From: Dechloromonas sp.
GTDB lineage: Bacteria > Pseudomonadota > Gammaproteobacteria > Burkholderiales > Rhodocyclaceae
DNA: 64,000 bases
Assembly (NCBI GenBank): GCA_016791065.1
Contig: JAEUOD010000119.1
Location: 22,043-86,042, forward strand
Direction of reading: 5' to 3'
Shown here: positions 16,878 to 26,395 of the stretch, in pieces
Layout: every line of letters starts with the position of its first letter
Position numbering within the stretch: position 1 is the stretch's first letter
Position numbers and translations under genes: made by a program
Notes under the pieces: model-generated
Told to the model about the DNA's origin: nothing
Seen by the model: only the letters and a program-made list of their open reading frames with translations
The model's database searches: none

Positions 16878-18076
16878 GTTTCGAACAAGCCCTGGAAAAA
16901 CTGCTCGCCGCCGCCCGGCCGGTCGAGGAAATCCGTAACGTACCGCTGACGGCGGTTGCCGGCCGTGTTTTGGCCGTGGCGCAGTCGTCGACGGTTGCCG
17001 TCCCGCCGCTCGACAATTCGGGCATGGACGGCTACGCCGTGCGTCTTGCCGACGTTCCGCAAGCCGGCGTCTGCCTGCCGGTCAGCCAGCGCATTCCGGC
17101 CGGCACGGTCGGCACGACGCTGCAGCCGGGCACCGCCGCGCGCATTTTCACCGGCGCGCCGACGCCGGCCGGCGCTGACGCCGTGGTTATGCAGGAGCGT
17201 TGCGAGCATGGCGACGGCGGGGTGGTGATCAACCATGTGCCGCGCCTTGGCGAGAACATCCGCCGCGCCGGCGAGGACATCGCCATCGGTGCCGAAATCC
17301 TCAAGCCCGGCATCAAGCTGCGGCCGCAGGACATCGCCCTGGCCGCCTCGGCCGGCCTGCCCGAACTGCCGGTCTATCGCCGGGTCCGTGTCGGCGTCTT
17401 CTTTACCGGCGACGAGCTTTTCCAGCCCGGCGAACCGCTGCCGCCGGGCGGCATCTACAATTCCAACCGCTACGCCTTGCGTGCCTTGCTCGAAGGCATG
17501 GGCTGCGAGGTACGCGATCTCGGCACCGTGCCCGACAATCTCGAATCGACCCGCGAGGCCTTGCGCAAGGCGGCGGCCGACAACGACCTGATCATCACCA
17601 GTGGCGGCGTCTCGGTCGGCGAGGAAGACCACGTCAAGCCGGCGGTCGAGGCTGAAGGCCAGCTCGACATGTGGAAGATCGCCATCAAGCCGGGCAAGCC
17701 GCTGGCCTTCGGCGAGGTCAGACGTGAAGGCGGCAAGGCCTGGTTCATCGGCCTGCCGGGCAACCCGGTGTCGGCCATCGTCACCTTCCTGATCATGGTC
17801 CGGCCCTTCGTGCTGCGCCTGCAGGGCGTCACCGAGGTGACGCCGCGCGGCTACACGCTGCGTGCCGATTTCGAGTGGCTGCGCCCCGATGCCCGTGCCG
17901 AATTCCTGCGTGGCCGGATGAACGACCAGGGCGGCGTCGATCTCTACCCGAACCAGGGGGCCGGTGTCGTTACTTCGCTGTGCTGGGGTGACGGCCTGGT
18001 CATGAACAAGCCGGGCCTGGCGATCAACAAGGGCGACAGCGTGCGCTTCGTGCCCTATTCGGAGTTGCTGTCGTGA
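16871..18076 (+). CDS. moeA: Molybdopterin molybdenumtransferase MoeA
   Basis: Inserts molybdate into adenylylated molybdopterin. The 401-residue protein has the four MoeA domains, with 'DNSGMDGYAVRLADV', 'RIFTGAPTPAGADAVVMQE', 'GVFFTGDELFQPGEPLPPGGIYNSNRYAL' in parts, the MogA-like 'LIITSGGVSVGEEDHVK' and 'FIGLPGNPVSAIVTFLI'. The domain IV tail is complete. It overlaps mobB upstream and moaD downstream (stop within GTGAG), which indicates one transcript. Confidence 0.94.
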   Translation: MLSFEQALEKLLAAARPVEEIRNVPLTAVAGRVLAVAQSSTVAVPPLDNSGMDGYAVRLADVPQAGVCLPVSQRIPAGTVGTTLQPGTAARIFTGAPTPAGADAVVMQERCEHGDGGVVINHVPRLGENIRRAGEDIAIGAEILKPGIKLRPQDIALAASAGLPELPVYRRVRVGVFFTGDELFQPGEPLPPGGIYNSNRYALRALLEGMGCEVRDLGTVPDNLESTREALRKAAADNDLIITSGGVSVGEEDHVKPAVEAEGQLDMWKIAIKPGKPLAFGEVRREGGKAWFIGLPGNPVSAIVTFLIMVRPFVLRLQGVTEVTPRGYTLRADFEWLRPDARAEFLRGRMNDQGGVDLYPNQGAGVVTSLCWGDGLVMNKPGLAINKGDSVRFVPYSELLS

Positions 18077-18321
18077 GCGTGAAAGTTCTCTATTTCGCCG
18101 GGCTCAAGGAAGCCCTCGGCATGGCCGGCGAATCCGTCGAGCTGCCGGCCGGCGTGACCACCGTCGGTGCCCTGCGTGACTGGCTGGTCGCCCAGGGACG
18201 TGAAAAGCTGGCGAGCGCCAAGAATCTGCGCTGCGCCGTCAATCAGGATATGGCCGGGCTCGATGCACCGGTCAGGGAAGGCGACGAGATCGCCTTCTTT
18301 CCGCCGGTAACCGGCGGCTAA
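18073..18321 (+). CDS. moaD: Molybdopterin synthase sulfur carrier subunit MoaD
   Basis: An 82-residue beta-grasp (ubiquitin-like) protein ending in the essential 'FFPPVTGG' di-glycine, which receives the thiocarboxylate sulfur used by MoaE to make molybdopterin. It starts at a GTG overlapping the moeA stop. No moaE is present next to it. The 12-base gap to rbgA and an AAGGAAA before that gene suggest transcription continues. Confidence 0.93.
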   Translation: MSVKVLYFAGLKEALGMAGESVELPAGVTTVGALRDWLVAQGREKLASAKNLRCAVNQDMAGLDAPVREGDEIAFFPPVTGG

Positions 18322-18333
18322 CAAGGAAAAGCA

Positions 18334-19233
18334 ATGTCCATCCAATGGTATCCCGGCCACATGACCCAGGCCCGCAAGAAGGCCGGCGAAACGCTGGCCA
18401 TGGCCGATGTCGTGGTCGAGGTGCTCGATGCCCGCCTGCCCCAGGCGAGCAGCAACCCGATGATCCACGAACTGCGCGCCTTCCGCCAGCGGCCCTGCCT
18501 CAAGCTGCTCAACAAGGCGGATATGGCCGATCCGGCGGTGACCAAGCAGTGGCTCGATTATTTTGCCAAGCAGCCGGGCGTCAAGGCGGTGGCCATCTCG
18601 TGCAAGAAGGCTGGCGACGTGGCGAAGATTCCCTCGCTGGCCCAGAAGCTCGCGCCGCACCGCTGCGATGCGGTCAAGCCGCTGCGCCTGATGATCATGG
18701 GCATCCCCAACGTCGGCAAATCGACGCTGATGAATGCCCTGGTCAAGAAGAAGGTTGCGGCGGTCGGCGACCAGCCGGCAGTGACCAAGAGCCAGCAGCG
18801 CATCGACATCAGCTCGCGCCTGACCATCTACGACACGCCGGGCATGCTCTGGCCGAAGATTGACCATCCGATCGACGGCCTGATGATGGCCGCCAGCCAT
18901 GCGGTCGGCGTCAATGCCTACATCGGCGAGGATGTCGCGACCTGGCTCGCCGGCTACCTGCTCGAGGCCTATCCGGGGCAGCTTGCCACGCGCTATGGCC
19001 TCTCCGTAGGCGGCATGGATGCGGTTGCCGTTCTCGAAGCTGTGGCGAAGAAGCGTGGCTGCATCATCAAGGGCCGCGGTGGCGAGCTTGATCTCGAAAA
19101 GGCGGCCGGTGTGCTGCTCACCGATTACCGCAGCGGCGCCCTCGGCCGCATCAGCCTGGAAACGCCCGCTCTGCGCGAAGCCCGTGCCCGACAACTGGCC
19201 GAAGCCGCGGCGCTTCCCCCAGCGGAGGAATGA
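18334..19233 (+). CDS. rbgA: Ribosome biogenesis GTPase RbgA/YlqF
   Basis: A circularly permuted GTPase for late 50S subunit assembly, 299 residues. The permuted order is visible: G4 'LLNKADMAD' precedes G1 'GIPNVGKSTLMNAL' and G3 'DTPGMLWP'. The N-terminus 'IQWYPGHMTQARK' is the family signature, and the C-terminal ANTAR-like domain is present. It sits at the end of the molybdenum cofactor genes without an obvious functional link. Confidence 0.94.
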   Translation: MSIQWYPGHMTQARKKAGETLAMADVVVEVLDARLPQASSNPMIHELRAFRQRPCLKLLNKADMADPAVTKQWLDYFAKQPGVKAVAISCKKAGDVAKIPSLAQKLAPHRCDAVKPLRLMIMGIPNVGKSTLMNALVKKKVAAVGDQPAVTKSQQRIDISSRLTIYDTPGMLWPKIDHPIDGLMMAASHAVGVNAYIGEDVATWLAGYLLEAYPGQLATRYGLSVGGMDAVAVLEAVAKKRGCIIKGRGGELDLEKAAGVLLTDYRSGALGRISLETPALREARARQLAEAAALPPAEE

Positions 19234-19234
19234 C

Positions 19235-19624
19235 ATGAGTCGCGACGATCAGTTCGAGCAGGGCTTGCAGAAACGCAAGCAGGTCATGGGCGAGGCCTTC
19301 GTCGACAAGGCCTTCGCCAACGTCGACGCCTTCACTGCGCCCTTGCAGGAGTTCGTCACCCGCAACGCCTGGGGTACGACTTGGTGCCGCGACGGCCTCG
19401 ATCTCAAGACCCGCAGCCTGCTGACCCTTTCCATGCTGACGGCGCTCGGCCGGGCGCACGAAATCAAGGGCCACGTCCGCGGCGCCATCAACAATGGTGC
19501 GACGATGCAGGACATTCAGGAAACGCTGCTCCACGCCGCCATCTACTGCGGCATGCCTCTGGCCATCGATGCTTTCCGTTCGGCGCATGAGGTGCTGAAG
19601 GAAATGGGGAAGATCCCCGAGTAG
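19235..19624 (+). CDS. Carboxymuconolactone decarboxylase (CMD/AhpD-like) family protein
   Basis: A 129-residue all-helical protein: 'FVTRNAWGTTWCRDGLDLKTRSLLTLSML' in parts, 'RAHEIKGHVRGAINNGATMQDIQETLLHAAIYCGMPLAIDAF' in parts. The pattern matches gamma-carboxymuconolactone decarboxylase (PcaC) and related small CMD proteins. It lacks the CxxC pair of peroxidase-type AhpD. No protocatechuate genes are adjacent, so the pathway is unproven. The ATG lies one base after the rbgA stop, preceded by GGAGGAA. Confidence 0.85.
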   Translation: MSRDDQFEQGLQKRKQVMGEAFVDKAFANVDAFTAPLQEFVTRNAWGTTWCRDGLDLKTRSLLTLSMLTALGRAHEIKGHVRGAINNGATMQDIQETLLHAAIYCGMPLAIDAFRSAHEVLKEMGKIPE

Positions 19625-19642
19625 CGGTTAAATGGAGGCGGC

Positions 19643-20560
19643 TCAGCGCCCCCGTTGCGCCGATACATCCCGCCCTGGCGGCACACCGAACAGCCGGCGA
19701 TATTCGCGGCTGAACTGCGAGGGGCTTTCGTAGCCGACGCGGTGGGCGGCCGAGGCGGCATCTTCGTCCTCGGCCAGCATCAGGCGCCGCGCCTCCTGCA
19801 GGCGCAACTGCTTCTGGTATTGCAACGGCGTCATCGCCATCAGCGTCTTGAAATGATGATGCAGCGACGACTTGCTCATGTTGGCGAGGTTCGCCAGGTC
19901 ACCGATCCGTACCGGCTGGTCGAGATTCTCCCGTAGCCAGGCCGTGGCGCGCAGGATCTGGTGGCTGCGGCTGCTGCTCGAGGCGGCCTGGCGCAGGCGC
20001 GAGCCGAGTTCGCCGGTGAGGACGCGGTAGAGCAATTCGCGTTCGATGAGCGGCGCCATGATCGGGATGTCGTCCGGCGTATCGAGCAGGCGGGCGAGGC
20101 GCAGCGCGGCGTTCTGGATATCCACGGTCAACTGGCCGACGGCGACGCCCCGGTCGACGGCCTCGGGTGCCCGGTTGTCCGGCATCGCGGCGATCAGTTC
20201 GCCGATCTTCACCGGGTCGATGGCGAGCCCCATGCCGAGGTAGGGTTTTTCGAGCGAGGCCTCGGTGATGCGTGACGAGATCGGCAGGTCGACCGACGAG
20301 ATCAGGTAATGGCGCGGATCGTATTCATAGGCAATGTCGCCGATCTGCATGCGCTTCGCCCCCTGGGCCATGAGCGCGAAGATCGACGTCATGATGGTGC
20401 AGCTCGGGACATCGGTCGTCGAACCACGGATCAGCTTGAGACCTGAGATGGGCGTGTCGAACTGGCCGTCAGTCGGGCAATGGCGGGCGATGATCGCGGC
20501 CAGTTCGTCGCGCTGGGCGATCAGGAGGTCGCGGGAATTGTTCGGGGCTTGGCTGGTCAC
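19643..20560 (-). CDS. AraC-family transcriptional regulator, likely activator of the Mo-hydroxylase locus
   Basis: A 305-residue protein with an AraC_N (type III) sensory domain in the first 200 residues ('GLKLIRGSTTDVPSCTIM', 'YLISSVDLPISSRITEASLEKPYLGMGL' in parts). Two C-terminal HTHs follow ('RIGDLANLANMSKSSLHHHFK' and 'AAHRVGYESPSQFSREYRRLFG'). It is divergent from the hydroxylase subunit genes across a 206-base gap, the usual arrangement for a local regulator of an oxidoreductase operon. The inducer is unknown. Confidence 0.88.
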   Translation of the reverse strand: MTSQAPNNSRDLLIAQRDELAAIIARHCPTDGQFDTPISGLKLIRGSTTDVPSCTIMTSIFALMAQGAKRMQIGDIAYEYDPRHYLISSVDLPISSRITEASLEKPYLGMGLAIDPVKIGELIAAMPDNRAPEAVDRGVAVGQLTVDIQNAALRLARLLDTPDDIPIMAPLIERELLYRVLTGELGSRLRQAASSSSRSHQILRATAWLRENLDQPVRIGDLANLANMSKSSLHHHFKTLMAMTPLQYQKQLRLQEARRLMLAEDEDAASAAHRVGYESPSQFSREYRRLFGVPPGRDVSAQRGR

Positions 20561-20766
20561 AGGAGCTTCTTCGGAGCGTTTTTTCGGAGCGCCAGATTAG
20601 CCGCTTTGCCTGCCGCTTGGGAGTGGGTTCGCGACAAGTCTGGAGGATCAGGCAATAAGTGTGCATTTTTGGGTTATCGCCGGGCGCGCGTCCGCCGCCA
20701 AACTGAATGCACGAAACAGGGCGCCGGCGAGCGCCTCTCTCCCAACAACCGACGAGGAGCCTCCAG

Positions 20767-21225
20767 ATGATTCGATTGAACGTGAATGGCAAGGCGGTGA
20801 AGCTCGATGTGGATGGCGATACGCCGCTGCTCTGGGCCTTGCGCGACACCCTGCAACTGACCGGGACGAAATACGGCTGCGGCCAGGCGCTGTGTGGGGC
20901 CTGTACGGTCCATGTCGATGGCGCGCCGGTCCGCGCCTGCTCGGTGCCGGTGTCGAGCGTGGCCGGGCGCCGGATCACCACCATCGAGGCGGTGGATAAG
21001 GTCAAGGTCGGCAAGGCTGTTCAGGAAGCCTGGCGCAAGCTCGATGTCGTGCAGTGCGGCTACTGCCAGTCGGGCCAGATCATGAGCGCTGTCGCGCTGC
21101 TCGAACAAAACCGCAAGCCGACTGATGCCGACATCGATGCCGCGATGTCGGGCAATCTCTGCCGCTGCGCGACCTATGTCCGGATTCGCGCCGCCATCCA
21201 CGAAGCCGCCAAGGCACTGGCCTAG
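20767..21225 (+). CDS. iorA: (2Fe-2S)-binding small subunit of a molybdenum hydroxylase (IorA-like)
   Basis: A 152-residue subunit of the xanthine oxidase family. The plant-type [2Fe-2S] cluster uses Cys38, Cys43, Cys46 and Cys58 (CGQALCGAC...C), and the second cluster uses Cys97, Cys100, Cys132 and Cys134 (CGYC ... CRC). Together with the adjacent large subunit and no FAD subunit, this matches the two-subunit isoquinoline 1-oxidoreductase/aldehyde dehydrogenase type, which passes electrons to a periplasmic acceptor instead of NAD. The gene name reflects the family, not a proven substrate. GAGGAGCC precedes the ATG. Confidence 0.85.
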   Translation: MIRLNVNGKAVKLDVDGDTPLLWALRDTLQLTGTKYGCGQALCGACTVHVDGAPVRACSVPVSSVAGRRITTIEAVDKVKVGKAVQEAWRKLDVVQCGYCQSGQIMSAVALLEQNRKPTDADIDAAMSGNLCRCATYVRIRAAIHEAAKALA

Positions 21226-21229
21226 GAGA

Positions 21230-23449
21230 ATGACCATGCACGATATTCGTCTCGAAAACCTTAGCCGCCGCCGTTTCCTGCAGGGCGGCGCCGGCCTGAC
21301 CCTGGGATTCTGTCTGCCCGGAGTCGCCCTTGCCGCCGCGGAAGCCGGGCCGGGCAAGGCCGGTGCCGGCGTCGTGGCACCGGTGACCTTCGAACCCAAC
21401 GCCTTCCTGCGCATCGGCGCCGATAACACGGTGACGGTGATCTCCAAGCATCTCGAAATGGGGCAGGGTACCTACACCGGCCTCGCCACCCTGCTCGCCG
21501 AGGAGCTCGATGCCGACTGGCCGCAGGTCCGTGTCGAAGGCGCGCCGGCCGATGCCAAGCGTTACAACAACCTGTTCTGGGGCCCGGCGCAGGGCACCGG
21601 CGGCAGTACGGCGATGGCCAATTCCTGGGAGCAGATGCGTAAGGCCGGTGCCGCCGGGCGGGCCATGCTGGTGGCGGCCGCTGCCCGGGAATGGCAGGTG
21701 CCGGTTGGCGAGATCGTAGTCGATAAAGGTACCTTGCGCCATGGCGCCTCCGGGCGTAGCGCGACTTTCGGGCAACTGGCCGAGGCGGCCGCCCGCGAGG
21801 CGGTGCCGGCCGAGGTCGCGCTCAAGGACCCGAAGGATTTCAAACTGATCGGCAACACGGCTCGCCGCACCGACATGCGTGCCAAGACCGATGGCAGCGC
21901 TCAATTCACGCAGGACGTCCAGTTGCCGGGCATGCTCGTCGCCGTCGTGGCCCATCCGCCGCAGTTTGGGGCGAAGGTGAAGTCCTTCGATGCCAGCAAG
22001 GCGAAGAAGACCAAGGGCGTCGTCGATGTCGTGCAGATTCCTCAGGGCGTCGCCGTGCTGGCCAGGGATACCTGGAGCGCCAAGAAGGGGCGCGATGCGC
22101 TGCAGGTCGTCTGGGACGACAGTGCCGCCTTCAAACTGGGCAGCGACGAGATCCTGGCGCGCTACAAGGAGATGGCCAAGCTGCCCGGCCTAGTCGCCAA
22201 AAAGGAAGGCGACGCAGGCAAGGCACTGGCCGGCGCGGCCAAGGTGGTTTCGGCCAGCTATGACTTCCCCTATCTCGCCCACGCCGCGATGGAGCCGATG
22301 AATTGCGTCATCCGGCTCGGCGCCGAGGGCTGCGAGGTCTGGAACGGCGAGCAACTGCATACCGGCGACCAGTATGCGCTGGCCGGCCTCTTCGGGCTCA
22401 AGCCGGAGCAGGTCAATATCCACATGCTCTACGCCGGCGGCAGCTTCGGCCGGCGCGCCTGCAAGGACAGCGATTACGTGCTGGAGGCAGCGCACATCGT
22501 CAAGGCCATCGGCGGCAAGGCACCGGTCAAGCTGGTCTGGCTGCGCGAGGACGACATGCGCGGCGGCTACTACCGGCCGCTCTTCCACCATGCGCTGCAG
22601 GCCGGCATCGACGCCCAGGGCAAGATCGTCGGCTGGCAGCACCGCCTGGTCGGCCAGTCGATCCTGATCGGCTCGCCCTTCGAGAAAATGATGGTCAAGG
22701 ACGGCATCGACCACGTCTCGGTCGAGGGCGCCTCCAACCTGCCGTATGCCATCCCCAACCTGACGGTCGATCTGCACACGCCGACCGATAATCCGGTGCC
22801 GGTCCTCTGGTGGCGTTCGGTCGGTTCCTCGCACACGGCATTCTCGACCGAGGCCTTCCTCGACGAGGTGGCGGCGGCTGCCGGCAAGGACCCCTATGCG
22901 CTGCGCCTCGAACTGCTGGAAAAGCAGCCGCGCCATGCCGCGGTCCTCAAGCTGGCCGCCGAGCGGGCAGGCTGGGGCTCGCCGCTCAAGGCCGGCAAGC
23001 CGGGCGAGCGGCGTGGGCGTGGCATCGCGGTGCATGAGTCCTTCAACAGTGTCGTCGCCCAGGTGGCGGAAGTGACAGTCGGCAAGGATGGCAGCGTCCG
23101 GGTCGATCGCGTCGTCTGCGGCGTCGATTGCGGCACCGCAATCAATCCCGACAACATCAAGTCGCAGGTCGAGGGCGGCGTTGGCTTCGCGCTGTCCGCC
23201 GTGCTGCATGGCGAGATCACGCTCAAGGAGGGCAAGGTCGAGCAGGGAAATTTCGACGGCTATGGTGTCTTGCGTATCGAGGAGATGCCTGTGGTCGAAG
23301 TCCATATCCTGCCTTCGGCCAAGCCGCCGACCGGTATCGGCGAACCCGGCGTGCCGCCGGTTGCGCCGGCCGTTGCCAATGCCATCGCCGCCGCCACTGG
23401 CAAACGCCTGCACCGCCTGCCGATCCGGCCGGCCGATCTGCTTGCCTGA
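21230..23449 (+). CDS. iorB: Molybdopterin-binding large subunit of a molybdenum hydroxylase (IorB-like), Tat-exported
   Basis: A 739-residue catalytic subunit. It begins with a twin-arginine signal (SRRRFLQGG at residues 12-20, then a hydrophobic stretch ending at ALAAA), so the folded enzyme is exported. Cofactor and active-site regions are visible: '[19 protein letters not shown]', '[16 protein letters not shown]', '[10 protein letters not shown]', '[12 protein letters not shown]', and near the C-terminus '[19 protein letters not shown]', which holds the conserved catalytic Glu. It follows iorA by 4 bases and is followed by xdhC and a mocA-like gene. The substrate (N-heterocycle or aldehyde) cannot be read from sequence. 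Confidence 0.87.
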   Translation: MTMHDIRLENLSRRRFLQGGAGLTLGFCLPGVALAAAEAGPGKAGAGVVAPVTFEPNAFLRIGADNTVTVISKHLEMGQGTYTGLATLLAEELDADWPQVRVEGAPADAKRYNNLFWGPAQGTGGSTAMANSWEQMRKAGAAGRAMLVAAAAREWQVPVGEIVVDKGTLRHGASGRSATFGQLAEAAAREAVPAEVALKDPKDFKLIGNTARRTDMRAKTDGSAQFTQDVQLPGMLVAVVAHPPQFGAKVKSFDASKAKKTKGVVDVVQIPQGVAVLARDTWSAKKGRDALQVVWDDSAAFKLGSDEILARYKEMAKLPGLVAKKEGDAGKALAGAAKVVSASYDFPYLAHAAMEPMNCVIRLGAEGCEVWNGEQLHTGDQYALAGLFGLKPEQVNIHMLYAGGSFGRRACKDSDYVLEAAHIVKAIGGKAPVKLVWLREDDMRGGYYRPLFHHALQAGIDAQGKIVGWQHRLVGQSILIGSPFEKMMVKDGIDHVSVEGASNLPYAIPNLTVDLHTPTDNPVPVLWWRSVGSSHTAFSTEAFLDEVAAAAGKDPYALRLELLEKQPRHAAVLKLAAERAGWGSPLKAGKPGERRGRGIAVHESFNSVVAQVAEVTVGKDGSVRVDRVVCGVDCGTAINPDNIKSQVEGGVGFALSAVLHGEITLKEGKVEQGNFDGYGVLRIEEMPVVEVHILPSAKPPTGIGEPGVPPVAPAVANAIAAATGKRLHRLPIRPADLLA

Positions 23450-23462
23450 GGAAGGAGCCAAC

Positions 23463-24464
23463 ATGGACAACCTGGACATGCAGGTACTCGGCGCCGCCCG
23501 GCGCTGGGCAGCCGAAGGCCGACGCTTCGCGCTGGTTACCGTCGCCCGCACCTGGGGTTCGGCACCGCGCCCGCCCGGCGCCTGGATGGCGCTGCGTGAC
23601 GATGGCCTGGTGCAAGGCTCGGTTTCCGGCGGCTGCATCGAGGACGACCTGATATACCGTATGGCGGCCGGCGAATTCACCGGTAGTGCGCCGCAGGTCG
23701 TGCGTTATGGCGTCACCGCCGACGAGGCGCGGCGCTTCGGTTTGCCCTGCGGCGGTACGCTGGAACTGGTTCTCGAGCCGGCGCCGGATGCGGTGCTGCT
23801 CGACGACCTGGCGCAACGCCTGGCGGCCGGGCAACTGGCCCAGCGCCGTGTCGATACTCTCAGCGGCGAGGTCAGCGTCTTCGCGGGTCGGGCCGGCGAG
23901 GCGCTGCAGTGGGATGGGCGGACGCTGCTCACCCAGCACGGTCCCGACTGGCGGCTGCTCATCATCGGTGCCGGGCAGATTTCGCGCTACCTGGCGCCGA
24001 TGGCGCTGGCGCTTGGCTACCGTGTGCTGGTCTGCGATCCACGCGACGAATACGCTGCCGAGTGGGACGTGCCGGGTGCCGAACTGGTCGCCGGCATGCC
24101 GGACGACGTCGTGCTCGAACTGGCGCTCGACCCGCGCAGCGCCGTGGTGGCGCTCACCCACGATCCCAAGCTTGACGACATGGCACTGCTCGAAGCGCTC
24201 AAATCGCCGGCCTTCTACGTCGGCGCGCTCGGCTCGAAAGCCAACAACGCCCAGCGCAAGCAGCGCCTGCAGCAGTATTTCGACCTGACCGAGGCCGAAC
24301 TGGCCCGCCTGCACGGACCGGTCGGCCTGCCGATCGGCAGTCGCACGCCACCGGAAATTGCGGTTTCCATACTGGCCGAGATGACGGCGGTCAAGAATGC
24401 GGTCAATCCGGCGACCGCCGGCATGGCTGTCGAAACCGATCCCTACGCCTGCCGGGTGGTTTGA
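23463..24464 (+). CDS. xdhC: XdhC/CoxI-family molybdenum-cofactor maturation protein
   Basis: Binds molybdenum cofactor, promotes its sulfuration and inserts it into the hydroxylase. The 333-residue protein has the XdhC_CoxI N-terminal domain ('TWGSAPRPPGAWMALR', 'GSVSGGCIEDDLIYRM') and a C-terminal Rossmann domain ('LLIIGAGQISRYLAPMA', 'YVGALGSKANNAQRKQRL'). It lies 13 bases downstream of the large subunit with GGAAGGAG before the ATG, consistent with a dedicated chaperone for that enzyme. Confidence 0.9.
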   Translation: MDNLDMQVLGAARRWAAEGRRFALVTVARTWGSAPRPPGAWMALRDDGLVQGSVSGGCIEDDLIYRMAAGEFTGSAPQVVRYGVTADEARRFGLPCGGTLELVLEPAPDAVLLDDLAQRLAAGQLAQRRVDTLSGEVSVFAGRAGEALQWDGRTLLTQHGPDWRLLIIGAGQISRYLAPMALALGYRVLVCDPRDEYAAEWDVPGAELVAGMPDDVVLELALDPRSAVVALTHDPKLDDMALLEALKSPAFYVGALGSKANNAQRKQRLQQYFDLTEAELARLHGPVGLPIGSRTPPEIAVSILAEMTAVKNAVNPATAGMAVETDPYACRVV

Positions 24465-24470
24465 GCGGGC

Positions 24471-25046
24471 ATGGGCGAGATCGTCGGTATCCTGCTTGCC
24501 GCCGGCTTTGGTCGCCGTTTCGGTGCGGACAAGCGGCTGCTTGAGATCGACGGCATGCCGCTGGCGGTTCACTCGGCACGCAAGCTGCAGGCGGCATGTG
24601 CGCGGAGCATCGTCGTCCTCCGCCCGGAGGACGACGCGCTGGCAGCCCATCCCGGCCTGAGCGGCTGCACCGTCGTCCGCTGTGCCGAGTCCAGCCATGG
24701 CATGGGGCACAGCCTGGTGGCCGGCGTCGCCGCTTCGGTCGATGCGGCGGGTTGGCTGATCGCGTTGGCCGACATGCCTTTCGTCGCCCCGGCGAGCTAC
24801 CGGGTCGTGGTCGATGCCTTGCGGGACGGGGCTGCGCTGGCTCAACCCGGGTACCAGGGGCGGCCCGGGCATCCGGTCGGCTTTGCCGCGGTTTGGCGGG
24901 ATGGCTTGCTTGCCCTGACCGGCGATAGCGGGGCGCGGGATCTGGTCCGCTCGGCCGGGGCAGGGCGCGTACTGTGTCCGGTCGATGATCCCGGTATTCA
25001 TCAGGACATCGATCTGCCGGTCGATCTTGGCGTTGTCCCTGCGTAG
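24471..25046 (+). CDS. mocA: MocA-like molybdenum cofactor cytidylyltransferase
   Basis: A 191-residue MobA-like NTP transferase: N-terminal 'GILLAAGFGRRFGADKRLL', 'ADMPFVAPASYRVVVDAL' and 'GRPGHPVGFAAVW'. Because it ends a hydroxylase operon with xdhC, the CTP-specific MocA role (making the MCD form of the cofactor used by xanthine-oxidase-family enzymes) is preferred over MobA. It starts 6 bases after the xdhC stop. Confidence 0.82.
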   Translation: MGEIVGILLAAGFGRRFGADKRLLEIDGMPLAVHSARKLQAACARSIVVLRPEDDALAAHPGLSGCTVVRCAESSHGMGHSLVAGVAASVDAAGWLIALADMPFVAPASYRVVVDALRDGAALAQPGYQGRPGHPVGFAAVWRDGLLALTGDSGARDLVRSAGAGRVLCPVDDPGIHQDIDLPVDLGVVPA

Positions 25047-25077
25047 GCCGAAATGATGGCGGGAAGGGGCTTCCGTC

Positions 25078-26094
25078 CTAGACCCTGAGCAGCGCGATCT
25101 TGAGCGGCGGTTGCCCGTCATGGCTGGGGAAGTCTCCTTCCGGCGCGATCCATTCCATTGCGCGGATCGTTCGCCCGGCCTTTTTCGCGCAACGTTCCAG
25201 TTGATCGGCCCAGACCTCGCGCGATATCTGCGCGGCGTTGTTGCAGCAGACCAGGGTGCCGCCTTCGTTGGTGCAGAGCAGGGCGAGTTTCATCAGCGCG
25301 GGATAGTCGTTGACGATGTCGACGACGCCGAAGGCGCTCTTGGCGTAGCGCGGCGGATCGAGGAAGACGAGGTCGAAGCTGTGCTTTTCCAGTTTCGGGA
25401 AGGCCGGCATCTTCTTGCCGCGCACCATCGTCGGCTGGCCGATGCCGGCCAACTGGCGCATCGCGGCGAAGGCATCGCTCTGCACGAAGCGCATGCGGAT
25501 TGGCAGGTCGTTGAGACGGCCGTTGTCTTTGCCGACCTTGAGGTTGGTTTCGGCGAAATCGAGATTGACGACATGCGTGGCGCCGACCTTGGCGGCAGCA
25601 ATGCCGACGCCGCAGGTATAGGCGAAAAGATTGAGCACCGATTTGCCGGCCGCTTCCTGCAGGATACGGCGACGCCCGGCGCGCATGTCGAGGAAAAGCC
25701 AGGGGTCCTGGCCGGCGTGGCGGCCCTGGACCAGGTAACGGATGCCCAGTTCATGGAATTCACGCGGCTTCTGGGCTTCGGCCAGGATGTCGGCGGGCAG
25801 CGGATTGACGATGCGCGAGTTGGCCCGGCTGCGGTCGTTGTAGATGGCGACCAGACCGGGCAGGGCGGCGGCGTAGAAGTTCTCGATGTCGGCCCGGTCG
25901 TGGGCGTCGATCGGCGCATGGAAGGTCTGGGTCAGCAGCAGGTCGCCGTAGCGGTCGATGGTCAGGCCGGGATGGCCTTCCGTGCTGCCGTTGAAGAGAC
26001 GGTAGGCATTGGTGTCCTCGGCGTGCAGGCGCTCGATCAGTGGCTGGCGGGCAGCGAAGGCGGCTTGCAGGAGGTCGGTCAGGGGGTTGTTCAT
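25078..26094 (-). CDS. Class I SAM-dependent rRNA-type methyltransferase (RlmI/RlmK-like domain)
   Basis: A 338-residue protein with an N-terminal RNA-binding-like region ('AYRLFNGSTEGHPGLTIDRYGD') and a Rossmann methyltransferase domain: 'GKSVLNLFAYTCGVGIAAAK' binds SAM, 'VVNLDFAETNLKVGKDN' has the acidic ribose ligand, and 'FDLVFLDPPRYAKSAFG' resembles motif IV of 5-methylcytosine/N2-guanine RNA methyltransferases. Substrate RNA is not determined. It is monocistronic and convergent with the mocA-like gene. Confidence 0.82.
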   Translation of the reverse strand: MNNPLTDLLQAAFAARQPLIERLHAEDTNAYRLFNGSTEGHPGLTIDRYGDLLLTQTFHAPIDAHDRADIENFYAAALPGLVAIYNDRSRANSRIVNPLPADILAEAQKPREFHELGIRYLVQGRHAGQDPWLFLDMRAGRRRILQEAAGKSVLNLFAYTCGVGIAAAKVGATHVVNLDFAETNLKVGKDNGRLNDLPIRMRFVQSDAFAAMRQLAGIGQPTMVRGKKMPAFPKLEKHSFDLVFLDPPRYAKSAFGVVDIVNDYPALMKLALLCTNEGGTLVCCNNAAQISREVWADQLERCAKKAGRTIRAMEWIAPEGDFPSHDGQPPLKIALLRV

Positions 26095-26173
26095 GGCGGT
26101 TTCCGGTACGTGGTCAGTCCCCTGCGCCGCAGGCGCCGGAAAGCTGTAAGGGGCGCATTCTACCGGAGGCTGC

Positions 26174-26395
26174 CTAACCGCCCGGGGCGATCTTGACTAA
26201 CTCAGGCCAGATGCGCCAGTGCCCGCAGGCGGAACGGGCGCGCCGTTCGGAGCCATCCCAGCCGCCGCCAATGCAGAGACCGGTATCCGTTTCGGAGGCG
26301 ATGCCGACGGTATAGGGAAGCTCGCCCGCTTGTCGCGGGCCCTGCCAGCGCTCGCAACTGGCGCAGCGTTTGCGGTCGATGGCCTGGTTCAGCAA
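26174..26395 (-). CDS. Small cysteine-containing protein coupled to a rhodanese gene
   Basis: A 73-residue soluble protein with 'RKRCASCERWQGPRQAGE' near the N-terminus and two further cysteines (GLCIGGGW and RSACGHW). The spacing C-x2-C ... C ... C suggests a small zinc-binding or redox-active domain. No family is recognised. Its start overlaps the 3' end of the rhodanese gene by 7 bases, which argues that it is a translated gene rather than a chance frame and links it to sulfur transfer or thiol chemistry. Confidence 0.6.
   Translation of the reverse strand: MLNQAIDRKRCASCERWQGPRQAGELPYTVGIASETDTGLCIGGGWDGSERRARSACGHWRIWPELVKIAPGG

Noticed and set aside
22190-23680. 496-codon minus-strand frame opposite iorB and xdhC
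   Set aside because: Antisense shadow of a well-matched molybdenum hydroxylase subunit.
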